From the NCBI GenBank assembly GCA_002706205.1, contig PAKC01000007.1, positions 1 through 40,046 on the forward strand: a stretch of 40,046 nucleotides of DNA, read 5' to 3'. The stretch comes from Halobacteriovoraceae bacterium (GTDB lineage Bacteria; Bdellovibrionota; Bacteriovoracia; Bacteriovoracales; Bacteriovoracaceae). Under the pieces are notes generated by a model. It saw only the letters and a program-made list of their open reading frames with translations, was not told the origin of the DNA and ran no database searches. The translations under genes were made by a program, and so were the position numbers. Below, piece after piece: positions 25,179 through 34,498 of the stretch (the stretch's first letter is position 1; each line of letters begins with the position of its first letter).

Positions 25179-27248
25179 ATGGTTAGTGCAAATGCAGTAA
25201 CTTATGTTTCAAACCTCGTGATGAAGCAGGCCATGACTCTGGAAGAGCGATTGGCCTGCCTTTTATCTCAAAATGGTGGGCGAAACGAATTAAAGGACAC
25301 ATCTATTTCAGTTGTCGATGTCCATGCTTATAATGGTCTATGTGGCTACAACTACTGGGATGGAGAAACATTAATTGGTCAACTCTATATGGGGACTCTT
25401 CAAAGTGGAACCTACGTCATTTACAAAAGAACGTACATTGATGAAAAAATAACAGAAGCTTATGATTATTATGACCCGGCCGGAAACTTTTTTTATGCTT
25501 CAAGTAGTCTAGATGGCTCATGTATAACTTATGAATCCATCTTAATGGATCCAACCAATCCACTTATTAATCATATCTATAATATTCTTTATGTTGAATA
25601 CGGTGGGACGACCTATAATTACGGAAATACCTCACGCATAAAGTTTTTAGAACAAATTCTCAATACTTTCTATAAGTCTGAGCAGTATTTTATTTCCGCA
25701 GAGAATAAGCTCAAAGACACAGCGATTTTGAAAATTTCAGAAGAAATACTTAGGGTGGAAAATGACCCTGTTTTAAAATGGACAGAAAGACAAATTATTT
25801 ACAAACAGCTAAAACAAAAACGTTCAAAGATTTTAAGTACAAAAAGACGGGCCCATAACTTTCATTATATGCTTTATGACTTTATAGTCATGTTTGGAAA
25901 TATTAAGTTAAAATATCAAACTTTTAAAAGGCGTCCTCTCAATAATCTTTCGGGTACTTTTTATCGCCACACTCTCGGCCACTTTTTTTGGTTTGTAAAT
26001 ACTGTTCGCAATAATTTAGGCTACTCTATTGCCATGGCGATTTACGGCCCTTTTACGTTTTATTTTATCACTCAACCAATGAACCCTCACGCCATGTGGG
26101 CCGTTGGTAAAGTTCGTAACGCCTATATTGAAACCATGAAAAGTGTTTCAGATGATGATAAAAATGATAAGGCTGACACTAAGAAGCAATTAAAAATTAT
26201 TGAAGATCAAGTTAAGACACAAAAAGCTGCTCCCAAATTGCTTGTATATCCAACTCAAGATATTTCTTGGTCTGAGAGAATGGGCAATTTTAAGGCCATG
26301 CAAATTGCTTATGAAGAAGCGATGGTCTTTGCTGAAAGAATGGGAAGATTTGAACAATTTGAAACTCAGCTTAATTTTCCGCTTACAGCAGAAGCGGCTT
26401 GGATGGAAATGGAGCTTTACCTTGAAGATTTAAATGGTAAGTTAGACTACTTCAAAAATCTTGATCAACGTCTCGTAAAGTTTCTAAAAAATGAGAAAAA
26501 AAGAACCCTTGAATTACAATTTTATATTTGGCAAAAAATGGGACAGTTTTTTATCGATTACCCTTATATTGTTGTCGATCAAGAAAATGAACAGACACAA
26601 AGAAATTACTACCTAGGTCGTCAATTCGTTTTTTTTGAAAAAATATCTAAAAAACTATCTGCTCTAGGCATGGCCAGCTCACCAAAAACTCATAAAAATG
26701 TGATTGCCCTTGCCAATCGTTTTAAAAAAATGAAAATTGAAGGAAATACAGTCCTCGATACCTTAAGAAAAAACTCCAAAATTTTTCAACAAAAAAACTT
26801 TCTTAGCTCCGAAGAACACAGAGATTATATGAAAAGACATTGGGAAGTTCTTTTTATGCAACAAAACAAAAAACAAGAAGCTTCCTCATTTTCTCTTCAA
26901 GCCTATACATGGTCCGTTAGAAATGCCATTTGGTTACTCCAAACGATATATTCGGCTAAAAGAAGTGAACTGTATAAATTTGTGGCCAATTACAACTTAG
27001 ATAATATGAGTAGTGAAAAAGAGCAAGCCTCTGATGCCATGAATGAATATTTGGCGAATATGTTTAATAATTTAGTGATGGAATACGTTTCAATCAAAAA
27101 AGAAATGGTTGAAAATCTTCCCGGAGATCCAGAGTTTCGCCTTCGAGAAAATGTTATCCATAATATAAAGGCCTATTTAACTGAGCGAGATAAACTTTTT
27201 AACCAAAATATTTATGCTTCAAAAGAAAGTAAGGGCACGAGAATATAA
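25179..27248 (+). CDS. Large helical protein of unknown function with one probable membrane segment
   Basis: A 689-residue protein without signal peptide. Residues 40-150 are strand-rich with many Tyr and Gly (YNGLCGYNYWDGETLIGQLY). From 155 onward it is helical and basic. A hydrophobic stretch at about 280-298 (GYSIAMAIYGPFTFYFITQP) could cross or dip into a membrane. The region 330-680 is a long array of helices. I do not recognise any family; it does not show the start motif of alpha-E proteins, although a remote helical relation cannot be excluded. It follows the ATP-grasp stop by 16 bp with a strong AGAAGGAAAGG site, and its TAA overlaps the next ATG by one base. A partner of the ATP-grasp enzyme is the natural inference. 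Confidence 0.8.
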   Translation: MVSANAVTYVSNLVMKQAMTLEERLACLLSQNGGRNELKDTSISVVDVHAYNGLCGYNYWDGETLIGQLYMGTLQSGTYVIYKRTYIDEKITEAYDYYDPAGNFFYASSSLDGSCITYESILMDPTNPLINHIYNILYVEYGGTTYNYGNTSRIKFLEQILNTFYKSEQYFISAENKLKDTAILKISEEILRVENDPVLKWTERQIIYKQLKQKRSKILSTKRRAHNFHYMLYDFIVMFGNIKLKYQTFKRRPLNNLSGTFYRHTLGHFFWFVNTVRNNLGYSIAMAIYGPFTFYFITQPMNPHAMWAVGKVRNAYIETMKSVSDDDKNDKADTKKQLKIIEDQVKTQKAAPKLLVYPTQDISWSERMGNFKAMQIAYEEAMVFAERMGRFEQFETQLNFPLTAEAAWMEMELYLEDLNGKLDYFKNLDQRLVKFLKNEKKRTLELQFYIWQKMGQFFIDYPYIVVDQENEQTQRNYYLGRQFVFFEKISKKLSALGMASSPKTHKNVIALANRFKKMKIEGNTVLDTLRKNSKIFQQKNFLSSEEHRDYMKRHWEVLFMQQNKKQEASSFSLQAYTWSVRNAIWLLQTIYSAKRSELYKFVANYNLDNMSSEKEQASDAMNEYLANMFNNLVMEYVSIKKEMVENLPGDPEFRLRENVIHNIKAYLTERDKLFNQNIYASKESKGTRI

Positions 27249-28231
27249 TGAACAAAAAAATTCTTCATACTCTTTTTTTTAATATCATATTGAGTTCCCT
27301 AGCACTGGCCAATACTAATGATATTTTTATCAACCAAGAAATTTCCAAAGGCTCAATAAAAACACAAGATATAAAGCGTAAGATACTTAAAAATATCAGG
27401 GCCAGTTATGGATTAAAAGTTTTGGGCCCAAGCCTAGCAGGAACTCACCAAGATGGAGCAACATACAATCGCTATAATTCAGGTCAAGACTGGAAAAATG
27501 ATGATTTAGACGCAACAAGTTCGCAACAAATTTACCATGCATTTAGTTTGGGTTACCAAGTCACTCCTGATGTTCAAGTTTATTACTCTAAAACTTTTCA
27601 AGATGATTATAATGATAATATTCAATATGAAACTTATAATGCTGATGGATCAATTTACAAAATTAATGAAAGAGAAACTGGAATCAGCCACAATAATGAA
27701 AGAATAAATGCCTTTATCACTAATATATATTCAAACCAGTACTTTTTTGTCATGGCCAACATCTATTACGAAATTCCAACATCAGAATTATCAAAACAAG
27801 CCGATATGCAATACGGTATTGGAATTCAACCAACAATCGGTATTTTTTCTTCTGTTTATGGTCTTTATCATGGACTTCACTTTTCACTCGCAAGGGATTA
27901 TTACAAAAGACAAGAATATGAATATAAATGCGGAGGATTTACCTGTAATCAAAAATACCAAACATCTCGTCAAAGTATCTCAGCTTATATTGGCTATAAT
28001 ATTACAGACAAACTTAACCTTAATATGGAGCTCAGCTTTGACTGGGATCAAAAAGGTGATCAGGCTCAAGCACTTAATGAATTTAATAAAAACATGGATG
28101 ATATTATTGAAATTGGCCCCAATTATTCCCTAACAAATAATATTTATCTAGGAGCAAGAGTTCAATATGCTCTTACAAACGCAGAAGCTGAAAAATCGGC
28201 TTTAATAGGAACAATGAATCTCAGTTTATAA
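27248..28231 (+). CDS. Outer-membrane beta-barrel protein, last gene of the ATP-grasp operon
   Basis: Signal peptide about residues 1-21 (cleavage after SLALA). The mature part of about 305 residues has repeating amphipathic strands with aromatic ends: IYHAFSLGYQVTPDVQVYYS, YFFVMANIYYEIP, GLHFSLARDYYKRQ, SISAYIGYNITDKLNLNMEL and NIYLGARVQYALTNAEAE, a typical 12- to 14-strand barrel. A single CGGFTC pair may form a loop disulfide. Its ATG shares an A with the preceding stop (TAATG), so it is translationally coupled to the orphan protein. This places an outer-membrane component in the same expression unit as a cytoplasmic ligase. Sequence is not similar to the barrel at 19171 beyond general style. 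Confidence 0.82.
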   Translation: MNKKILHTLFFNIILSSLALANTNDIFINQEISKGSIKTQDIKRKILKNIRASYGLKVLGPSLAGTHQDGATYNRYNSGQDWKNDDLDATSSQQIYHAFSLGYQVTPDVQVYYSKTFQDDYNDNIQYETYNADGSIYKINERETGISHNNERINAFITNIYSNQYFFVMANIYYEIPTSELSKQADMQYGIGIQPTIGIFSSVYGLYHGLHFSLARDYYKRQEYEYKCGGFTCNQKYQTSRQSISAYIGYNITDKLNLNMELSFDWDQKGDQAQALNEFNKNMDDIIEIGPNYSLTNNIYLGARVQYALTNAEAEKSALIGTMNLSL

Positions 28232-28328
28232 CTAAGATGCCTCATTGCTCAGTTTGAGTTTTCTCTATCATTAATGAGAAACGTTAGTAAAAAATCTTAA
28301 AATATTCTTAAGGTCATTTTTTTCAAAA

Positions 28329-28366
28329 AATAACTTAATCTCAAGTTATTGAACTCCGATAACTTA
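28329..28366. promoter_or_regulatory. Structured leader before the receiver gene
   Basis: AATAACTT (28329-28336), a six-base loop and AAGTTATT (28343-28350) form a perfect eight-bp stem; ATAACTTA recurs at 28359-28366, 29 bp after its first copy at 28330. The ATG at 28386 follows 20 bases later with GGAG as ribosome site. Could be an operator or a terminator-like element for the upstream operon; no T-run follows. Confidence 0.35.
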
Positions 28367-28385
28367 TTAAATAACGGAGAATAAT

Positions 28386-28757
28386 ATGACCGAAATTGCC
28401 TATATCGATGATAATAAAGATTGCCTGCTTGTAGTTCAAAAAGCCTTTCACGAAGTAGGTATTAAAATCGATATTTATGATGATCCCATCCAGTTTTATC
28501 ATATAAAAAAGCAATACAAACTAATCATCTCTGACTTTGATATGCCAAACCTCAATGGACAGGATTTTCTAAAGCTTATTAGAGAACGCCACCCCGGAGT
28601 TAAAACTATTATCTACTCAGGTATGGTTGAAGAAATAAAAGACCTCAATTTAGATATAGACTCATTTTTATCTAAACCAAGTCAATTTGAAAGCTTATTA
28701 AAAATAGCAAAGTTTCTACTCTATGAATATAATAACGAAAATAAACTAAAAGCTTAA
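28386..28757 (+). CDS. Single-domain response regulator (receiver only)
   Basis: A 123-residue CheY-like receiver without an output domain. Acidic residues D8 and D9, phosphoacceptor D50 in ISDFDMPNLNG, S78 in IIYSGM, and K97 in LSKP are all present, so it should be phosphorylated. Such proteins act by protein contact or as phosphorelay intermediates. It follows the ATP-grasp operon by 154 bp and may have its own promoter. Its stop shares TTAA with the stop of nqrM on the other strand. Confidence 0.92.
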   Translation: MTEIAYIDDNKDCLLVVQKAFHEVGIKIDIYDDPIQFYHIKKQYKLIISDFDMPNLNGQDFLKLIRERHPGVKTIIYSGMVEEIKDLNLDIDSFLSKPSQFESLLKIAKFLLYEYNNENKLKA

Positions 28758-28981
28758 CAACTGGTTTTTGAACAATCTTCCTCAGTACCTTCTTCACAAA
28801 TTTCTCGTCCAGAAGACTCACAAGTTGACTTCATAGCACAAATATCGCAAGCCGATTTTCCCATTAAACTTCCAATACCACCACACGAGCCCTTAATCAC
28901 TTTATCAGAAATGATTACACCAACGGCCATTCCCATAAAAGCTATTAAAAAGACTGATATTGTTACTAATAATGTATCCAT
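28754..28981 (-). CDS. nqrM: NqrM, Na+-NQR maturation factor
   Basis: A 75-residue protein with one N-terminal membrane helix (residues 3-25) followed by IKGSCGGIGSLMGKSACDIC, the DUF539/NqrM signature; four conserved Cys are expected to deliver iron for the Fe centre between NqrD and NqrE. An extra Cys-rich, acidic tail (CESSGREICEEGTEEDCSKTSC) is longer than in some relatives. It is the last gene of the leftward nqr cluster, 13 bp after apbE. Confidence 0.92.
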   Translation of the reverse strand: MDTLLVTISVFLIAFMGMAVGVIISDKVIKGSCGGIGSLMGKSACDICAMKSTCESSGREICEEGTEEDCSKTSC

Positions 28982-28994
28982 AAATATCCTTGTC

Positions 28995-30017
28995 CTATTG
29001 AGAAGTCTTCAAGTACTTATCAAAGTATGATGAAGCTTTATACACTATTTTATCACCTTCTTTAACCTGAAAAAACACTGCTAAACCATTTTTATCAGCA
29101 ATGTCTAAACCTTTTTCAGCTCCCATACTCATTAAAGCTGTCGCCCATGCATCAGCATCTGCACAATAATCATGCACAACACTAACCGAAATAGTTTTAT
29201 GCTCAACTGGCATCCCCGTATGTGGATCAATAGTATGAGAAAAAACTTTATCACCATACTTTAGATAGTTACGGTAACTCCCACTTGTGGCCATACTCTT
29301 ATTTTTTAAAGGAACAACTTTGATTATACTGGCCCCTAAGCTTTCATTTGGTCCTTCAATTCCCACTTTCCAAGTCGTTTGGTCAGCTTTATGGCCTCGG
29401 GCCCTTAGTTCTCCACCTATCTCCACTAAGAGATTAGCGTATCCCTGATATTCTAAAAACTTAACTAGCTCATCCACGCCATAACCTTTGGCAATGGCCG
29501 AAAAATCTAACTCCATACCTTTGAGATAATAAAGTCTGTCATCTTTCACTTCTAATTTATTAAAGCCAACTTTTTTTATGGCCTGTTCAATGACTCTCTT
29601 TTCAGGAGCTGATTTAACTTTATGAGGTCCAAAACCCCATAAGTTCACTAAAGGAGCAACTGTCGGATCATAATACCCATAAGACTTTCTTGAAATGTTT
29701 TGAGATAGCTCGATAAGCTTTTTCATTGAGTCTGATATTTTAATTTGATCAAATTTATGTTTGTTGATTTTTGAGACTTCAGAGTCTTCAATATATGTAG
29801 AAAAGACTTGATTAAATAATCGTAAAAATTTATCAATATCTGCTTTAAGTTTTTCCTTACTCTCACTTGAATATAGCTGTACCCGATAATAAGTCCCCAT
29901 AGTTTTTCCCTCTATAGAAACAAATTTTTTCTCTGAGCTACAAGCTATAAAAAAGAACATCAACAAAAAGGTTCCAGCAGACTTGTGGAGGTGCGGAGTG
30001 TAAAAAAAACTACGCAT
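28995..30017 (-). CDS. apbE: ApbE, FAD:protein FMN transferase (lipoprotein)
   Basis: Attaches FMN covalently to threonine in NqrB and NqrC on the periplasmic side. Family motifs: GKTMGTYYRV near the start of the domain, LDFSAIAKGYGVDEL, ATSGSYRNY and HTIDPHTGMPV (Mg/FAD site). A lipobox FFIAC precedes CSSEKK. The frame is open back to an ATG at 30074 that overlaps nqrF by 17 bp, but no ribosome site is present there. I chose the ATG at 30017, which gives a 25-residue signal peptide; the ATG at 29960 would leave too short a signal. The whole 5' end lies within an 82-bp inverted repeat (29966-30047), so its initiation may depend on that structure or on coupling to nqrF. Confidence 0.93.
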   Translation of the reverse strand: MRSFFYTPHLHKSAGTFLLMFFFIACSSEKKFVSIEGKTMGTYYRVQLYSSESKEKLKADIDKFLRLFNQVFSTYIEDSEVSKINKHKFDQIKISDSMKKLIELSQNISRKSYGYYDPTVAPLVNLWGFGPHKVKSAPEKRVIEQAIKKVGFNKLEVKDDRLYYLKGMELDFSAIAKGYGVDELVKFLEYQGYANLLVEIGGELRARGHKADQTTWKVGIEGPNESLGASIIKVVPLKNKSMATSGSYRNYLKYGDKVFSHTIDPHTGMPVEHKTISVSVVHDYCADADAWATALMSMGAEKGLDIADKNGLAVFFQVKEGDKIVYKASSYFDKYLKTSQ

Positions 30018-30047
30018 AGCTAAACCACAAGTCTGCTGGAACCTTTT
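29966..30047. repeat. Perfect 23-bp inverted repeat spanning the nqrF-apbE junction
   Basis: Arms 29966-29988 and 30025-30047 are exact reverse complements (AAAAGGTTCCAGCAGACTTG and three more bases), separated by 36 bases that contain a further imperfect stem (GCGGAGT near 29993 with ACTACGC near 30009). Arms are about half G+C, higher than the surroundings. On the transcript strand the A/T flanks resemble an intrinsic terminator. It lies ten bases after the nqrF stop and includes the apbE start at 30017. It may be an attenuator between nqrF and apbE, or a small inserted repeat element that the apbE reading frame has absorbed. Confidence 0.9.
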
Positions 30048-30057
30048 AATATATTTA

Positions 30058-31281
30058 TTAACCACCGAAATCATCTAGCATGATATCTTCTCTTTCTACA
30101 CCAAGATCAAGAAGCATATTAATTACACATTGGTTCATAATTGGAGGGCCACACAAATAATACTCACAATCCTCAGGAGCAGGGTGATCTTTCAAATATT
30201 CATCGTAAAGAACATTATGGATAAAGCCAGTATATCCATCCCAATTATCTTCAGGTAAAGCATCAGAAAGAGCACAATGCCAAGTGAAGTTTTCATTTTC
30301 TCTCTGGATCATATCAAAATCTTCAACATAGAACATTTCTCTTTTTGATCTTGCTCCATACCAAAAAGTCACCTTACGATCAGTCTTAATTCTTTTAAAT
30401 TGATCAAATATATGAGAACGCATAGGCGCCATTCCGGCTCCCCCACCGACAAACACCATTTCTTTGTCAGTGTCTCTAGCAAAGAACTCTCCAAATGGTC
30501 CTGAGATAATACACTCATCACCTGGTTTTAGATTATAAATATAAGAAGACATTTTCCCAGGAGGAACATTAGGTTTACTTGGGGGTGGAGTGGCAATTCT
30601 AACATTTAGCATAATCATCCCTTTTTCCTCAGGGTAATTGGCCATAGAATAAGCTCTCACAGTTTCATCATCTACCTTGGATTTATATTGCCAAAGATTA
30701 TATTTATCCCAATCTTCTCGATATTCATCTTCAATATTAAAATCTTTAAAATCAATTTCTAATCCTGGAGGTCTTTCAATTTGAATAAAACCACCAGCTC
30801 TAAAAGGAACTGACTCACCTTCGGGAAGTTCAAGCACAAGTTCTTTAATGAAAGTCGCAACTGAGTCATTGGACTTAACTTTACACGTCCACTTTTTAAC
30901 TCCAAAAACTTCTTCAGGGACTTCAACCTTCATATTTTGCTTACAAGTTACCTGACAGGCCAGTCTCCAACCATCTTTGGCTTCTCTTTTAGTTAAATGA
31001 GACATCTCAGTAGGAAGAACATCTCCTCCACCTTCCATCACCTTTGCCACACATTGCCCACAGGTTCCCCCTCCACCACAGGCAGAAGAAAGAAAAAGTT
31101 TTTCATTTGCAAGAGCACCAAGAAGTTTTTGTCCTGGAGAGACTTTCAAATCTTTCTCACCATTCACATTGATATTAATATCACCTTGAGGTACTAGCTT
31201 TGAACGTGCAATAAGAATCAATACTACTAATAAGAGTATGACTCCTGTAAACATTGCAACACCTAAAATTACTACATTCAT
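30058..31281 (-). CDS. nqrF: NqrF, NADH-oxidising subunit of Na+-NQR
   Basis: The electron-input subunit. One N-terminal membrane helix (about 3-24), then a 2Fe-2S ferredoxin domain with Cys in [12 protein letters not shown] and CQVTC, then an FAD domain with RAYSMANYP, and an NADH-binding domain with [12 protein letters not shown] and the YLCGPPIMN ending. The length of 407 residues matches the family. It is sixth in the operon, 24 bp after nqrE, and is followed by the 23-bp inverted repeat. Confidence 0.97.
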   Translation of the reverse strand: MNVVILGVAMFTGVILLLVVLILIARSKLVPQGDININVNGEKDLKVSPGQKLLGALANEKLFLSSACGGGGTCGQCVAKVMEGGGDVLPTEMSHLTKREAKDGWRLACQVTCKQNMKVEVPEEVFGVKKWTCKVKSNDSVATFIKELVLELPEGESVPFRAGGFIQIERPPGLEIDFKDFNIEDEYREDWDKYNLWQYKSKVDDETVRAYSMANYPEEKGMIMLNVRIATPPPSKPNVPPGKMSSYIYNLKPGDECIISGPFGEFFARDTDKEMVFVGGGAGMAPMRSHIFDQFKRIKTDRKVTFWYGARSKREMFYVEDFDMIQRENENFTWHCALSDALPEDNWDGYTGFIHNVLYDEYLKDHPAPEDCEYYLCGPPIMNQCVINMLLDLGVEREDIMLDDFGG

Positions 31282-31305
31282 TTTATTATCCTTTAATTAA
31301 CTTTC

Positions 31306-31917
31306 TTAGAGAGAAATTCCTGCAAATGCCATAAAAACAATGGCCAGCAATCCACATGTCATAAAGGTCATTCCTAAACCTCGTAAACCTTTTGGAGGAT
31401 CAGAATAATCCATTTTTTCAGTTATTCCAGCAAGTATAGCAATTGCCAAAGCCCATCCAACACTGGATCCAAATCCATAAGCAACAGACTCGCCAAAATT
31501 ATAATCTCTTTCTACCATAAATAAAGACCCTCCAAGAATTGCACAGTTGACGGTAATCAAAGGCAAGAAGATCCCCAAAGAATTGTACAAAGCCGGGAAA
31601 AACTTATCTAAGGTCATTTCTAATATTTGGACCATTGCTGCAATAACACCGATATAAGAAATCAAACCTAAAAAAGAAAGGTCCACATCAGGGTAACCGG
31701 CCCAAGATAAAGCTCCTGCCTTCAAAAAGTAGGTATATAAAAGGTTATTTGCAGGAATCGTAATTGTCTGAACGACAATAACTGCAACACCTAAACCTAG
31801 TGCAGTTGATACTTTTTTCGATACTGCCAAAAATGTACACATCCCTAAAAAGAAGGCCAGTGCAAGATTTTCTATAAAAATTGCTTTTACAATTAAACTT
31901 AAATAATGTTCAAACAT
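31306..31917 (-). CDS. nqrE: NqrE, membrane subunit of Na+-NQR
   Basis: A six-helix membrane protein homologous to NqrD with opposite topology. Cys in [10 protein letters not shown] and VNCAILGG provide two of the four ligands of the iron centre shared with NqrD. Together they carry electrons across the membrane and take part in Na+ transport. Length 203 residues, start ATG, eleven bases after nqrD. Confidence 0.97.
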   Translation of the reverse strand: MFEHYLSLIVKAIFIENLALAFFLGMCTFLAVSKKVSTALGLGVAVIVVQTITIPANNLLYTYFLKAGALSWAGYPDVDLSFLGLISYIGVIAAMVQILEMTLDKFFPALYNSLGIFLPLITVNCAILGGSLFMVERDYNFGESVAYGFGSSVGWALAIAILAGITEKMDYSDPPKGLRGLGMTFMTCGLLAIVFMAFAGISL

Positions 31918-31928
31918 ATCAACTGCTC

Positions 31929-32543
31929 CTACTCTTCAATTTGAGATGGGTCTTTTGTTCTTATAGCCCAAATAATTAAACCAATAATAAAAAATGCACT
32001 TGGTGGAAGTAGCATCAAACCGTTGGCTTGATACCAGCCACCATCTTTAGTTAAATCAAAAATGGTAAAACCTAAGAGTTTCCCAGATCCAAACAACTCT
32101 CTAAAAAACCCTACAACGATAAGAATAAAAGAGTAGCCTAAACCGTTTCCAATTCCATCAAAAAAAGATTCCACGGGGCCATTTTTCATTCCAAATGCCT
32201 CAGTTCTTCCCATTACAATACAGTTTGTAATGATAAGACCAACGTAAACGGCCATCGTTTTCCATTGATCATAAACATAAGCTTTTAAAAATTGCTCAGC
32301 GATAATAACCAAGGAGGCAATGATCGTCATTTGCACAATAATTCGAATCGAACTTGGTACATGATTTCTGATTAAAGAAACGCCTAAGTTAGCAAAAGCA
32401 ATAACCATTGTAACTGCTGCACACATAACGAAAACATTTTTAAGCTGGACTGTTACAGCTAAAGCCGAACATATCCCTAGTATTTGTAAAGCAATTGGGT
32501 TATTTGAAATGATAGGTTCAACAACTAATTTTTTGATGCTCAT
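31929..32543 (-). CDS. nqrD: NqrD, membrane subunit of Na+-NQR
   Basis: A six-helix membrane protein of 204 residues. Cys in LGICSALAV and [14 protein letters not shown] are the expected iron ligands complementing Nqr[17 protein letters not shown] and the ending [13 protein letters not shown] are characteristic. One base separates it from the nqrC stop. Confidence 0.97.
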   Translation of the reverse strand: MSIKKLVVEPIISNNPIALQILGICSALAVTVQLKNVFVMCAAVTMVIAFANLGVSLIRNHVPSSIRIIVQMTIIASLVIIAEQFLKAYVYDQWKTMAVYVGLIITNCIVMGRTEAFGMKNGPVESFFDGIGNGLGYSFILIVVGFFRELFGSGKLLGFTIFDLTKDGGWYQANGLMLLPPSAFFIIGLIIWAIRTKDPSQIEE

Positions 32544-32544
32544 A

Positions 32545-33306
32545 TTATAACTCCCCAGCTTTAACAGTTTCTAATAATTGAGCATACCCATGCTCTCCAA
32601 ACCAGTACTCAATAGAGTCAGAGACACCGTTAGCCGTAATGGTAGCTCCAGAAAGACCATCAATTTCATACTGACCTTGGCCTTGTCCCTTTACAACTTC
32701 TAAAGCAACTTCACCTTCTTCATTATAGATTTTTTTTCCAACCCATAAATTTTTCCACTTGGGATTATCAACTTCTCCACCTAAACCAGGAGTTTCACCT
32801 TGAGAATAATAACCAAAGCCTTTGACTGTATTCATATCAGGCCCTAAAGCAATAAAGCCATACATTGTCGACCACAGTCCTTTCCCCCACTGATTAAGAA
32901 TAAGTGTATTAATTTTTCCTGTCTCATCTCTTTTTAAATAAACCTTAGCAAGTTTAGATCTACGAGATAAACCTGCAACATCTTTTGAAGCTGGTATCTT
33001 GACACTTTTCTTTGGATTTTTTGAAGCTTCAACCTGATTGAAGTCTTCAACATCTGCATTTTCAACTCTTTTACCTGTCTGCATATCAACAACAACAGTT
33101 TCGATTGATTTAAATGCTTGGTTAATATCATCGCCTTTTTCGATTAAGCCTGCACTCATCAAAATATTCTTTTTCATGTCCAACTCTGCATTTTCAGCTT
33201 GTTGTGGCCTTAGTGTCACAACAACAACAGAAACGAGAACGGAACAAACAAAACATAATAATCCGGCAACTACTAATGTTTTCACGGTTTGATTCTGCTT
33301 AGACAT
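32545..33306 (-). CDS. nqrC: NqrC, FMN-carrying subunit of Na+-NQR
   Basis: A subunit with one membrane helix (residues 10-32 from the chosen start) and a large periplasmic FMN-binding domain. The covalent flavin site is the Thr in [13 protein letters not shown]. The open frame begins at 33354, but that places 16 residues of nqrB-overlapping sequence in front; the ATG at 33306 begins [13 protein letters not shown] as in relatives and has AAGGATGG shortly upstream. With this start it overlaps the nqrB stop by eight bases, suggesting coupling. ApbE in the same operon would attach the flavin. Confidence 0.95.
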   Translation of the reverse strand: MSKQNQTVKTLVVAGLLCFVCSVLVSVVVVTLRPQQAENAELDMKKNILMSAGLIEKGDDINQAFKSIETVVVDMQTGKRVENADVEDFNQVEASKNPKKSVKIPASKDVAGLSRRSKLAKVYLKRDETGKINTLILNQWGKGLWSTMYGFIALGPDMNTVKGFGYYSQGETPGLGGEVDNPKWKNLWVGKKIYNEEGEVALEVVKGQGQGQYEIDGLSGATITANGVSDSIEYWFGEHGYAQLLETVKAGEL

Positions 33307-34498
33307 CTCTTGCCATCCTTCTTTTAATATTTTTATCAACAACAAAATAATCAATTAATGGTGCACAAGCATTCATAAATAAAATAGCTAGCATCCATCC
33401 TTCAGGATAAGCCGGGTTAACTACTCTAATCAGAACTCCAAGAACACCGATCAAAAATCCATAAATATACCTTCCTGTATTTGTCATAGCTGCACTAACT
33501 GGATCTGTGGCCATAAAAACGCAAGCAAAAGCAAAACCACCTAAAACTAAATGCCAAGCAGGTGTTAAAGCAAATAAAGGATTTGAATCACTGCCGATCA
33601 TATTAAAAGTAAGGCTCATTAAAGCCATTCCAATTAGCATTGAAAGCATAATTCTCCATGAGCCAATTCCTGTTAAAATAAGATAGGATGCTCCCACTAA
33701 ACAAAGCAAAGTTGATGTTTCACCCATTGAGCCAGGAATAAAACCAATAAAAGCATCATTCCAAGCGACAGTAATTGCATCTAGCCCACCAGCGGCTGCT
33801 TGAGCAAGTGGTGTAGCCCCGGTATAACCATCAACGGCAGTCCATACTGCATCTCCTGAAATTTGAGCTGGATAAGCAAAAAACAAAAAAGCTCTTGCGG
33901 TCAAAGCTGGATTAAAAATATTTTTTCCCGTACCACCAAAAATCTCTTTTCCAATGACAACACCAAAAATAATCCCAACAGCAACTTGCCACAAAGGTAT
34001 TGTTGGAGGAAGGATTAACGGATACAATAAACCTGAAACTAAAAATCCCTCATTAATTTCATGCTTTCTTATAACTGAAAAAATTAACTCACAAGTCCCC
34101 CCTGCAATTTGGGTCACCAAAAAGACTGGGAAAAACCACATAAAACCATGAAAGAAATTATGAAGCATATTAGAGGGATCAAATCCCAGACCAATTGCTC
34201 TAATAAGGTCTGCTCTCCATCCTGTAGCTTCAAGACCTGCACTTGCCAAGGCATTGTTTGCTTGCAAGCCGGTATTGTATAAGGCCATAAGAACAATAGG
34301 TCCTAACGCCATAGCAACAGTAATCATTGTTCTTTTTAAGTCAATTCCATCTCTAACGTGAGTATTACCTTTAGCCGTCTCCCCAGGAGTGTAGGCAAAA
34401 GTATCAATTGCTTCATATAAAGGATAGAAAAGTTCAAACTTACCACCCTTATGAAAGCTCGGCTCTAATTTATCAAGGGTATCTCTTAAAAACTTCAT
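33299..34498 (-). CDS. nqrB: NqrB, main membrane subunit of Na+-NQR
   Basis: A subunit with about ten membrane helices that holds covalent FMN and riboflavin and forms the Na+ channel and quinone site. The flavin attachment site is the Thr in [12 protein letters not shown]. Other hallmarks are [19 protein letters not shown] and [16 protein letters not shown]. Length 399 residues. Its ATG overlaps the nqrA stop by one base. Confidence 0.97.
   Translation of the reverse strand: MKFLRDTLDKLEPSFHKGGKFELFYPLYEAIDTFAYTPGETAKGNTHVRDGIDLKRTMITVAMALGPIVLMALYNTGLQANNALASAGLEATGWRADLIRAIGLGFDPSNMLHNFFHGFMWFFPVFLVTQIAGGTCELIFSVIRKHEINEGFLVSGLLYPLILPPTIPLWQVAVGIIFGVVIGKEIFGGTGKNIFNPALTARAFLFFAYPAQISGDAVWTAVDGYTGATPLAQAAAGGLDAITVAWNDAFIGFIPGSMGETSTLLCLVGASYLILTGIGSWRIMLSMLIGMALMSLTFNMIGSDSNPLFALTPAWHLVLGGFAFACVFMATDPVSAAMTNTGRYIYGFLIGVLGVLIRVVNPAYPEGWMLAILFMNACAPLIDYFVVDKNIKRRMARDV

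Noticed and set aside
33307-33354. N-terminal extension of nqrC
   Set aside because: The extra 16 residues overlap nqrB and have no counterpart in NqrC; a ribosome site supports the ATG at 33306.
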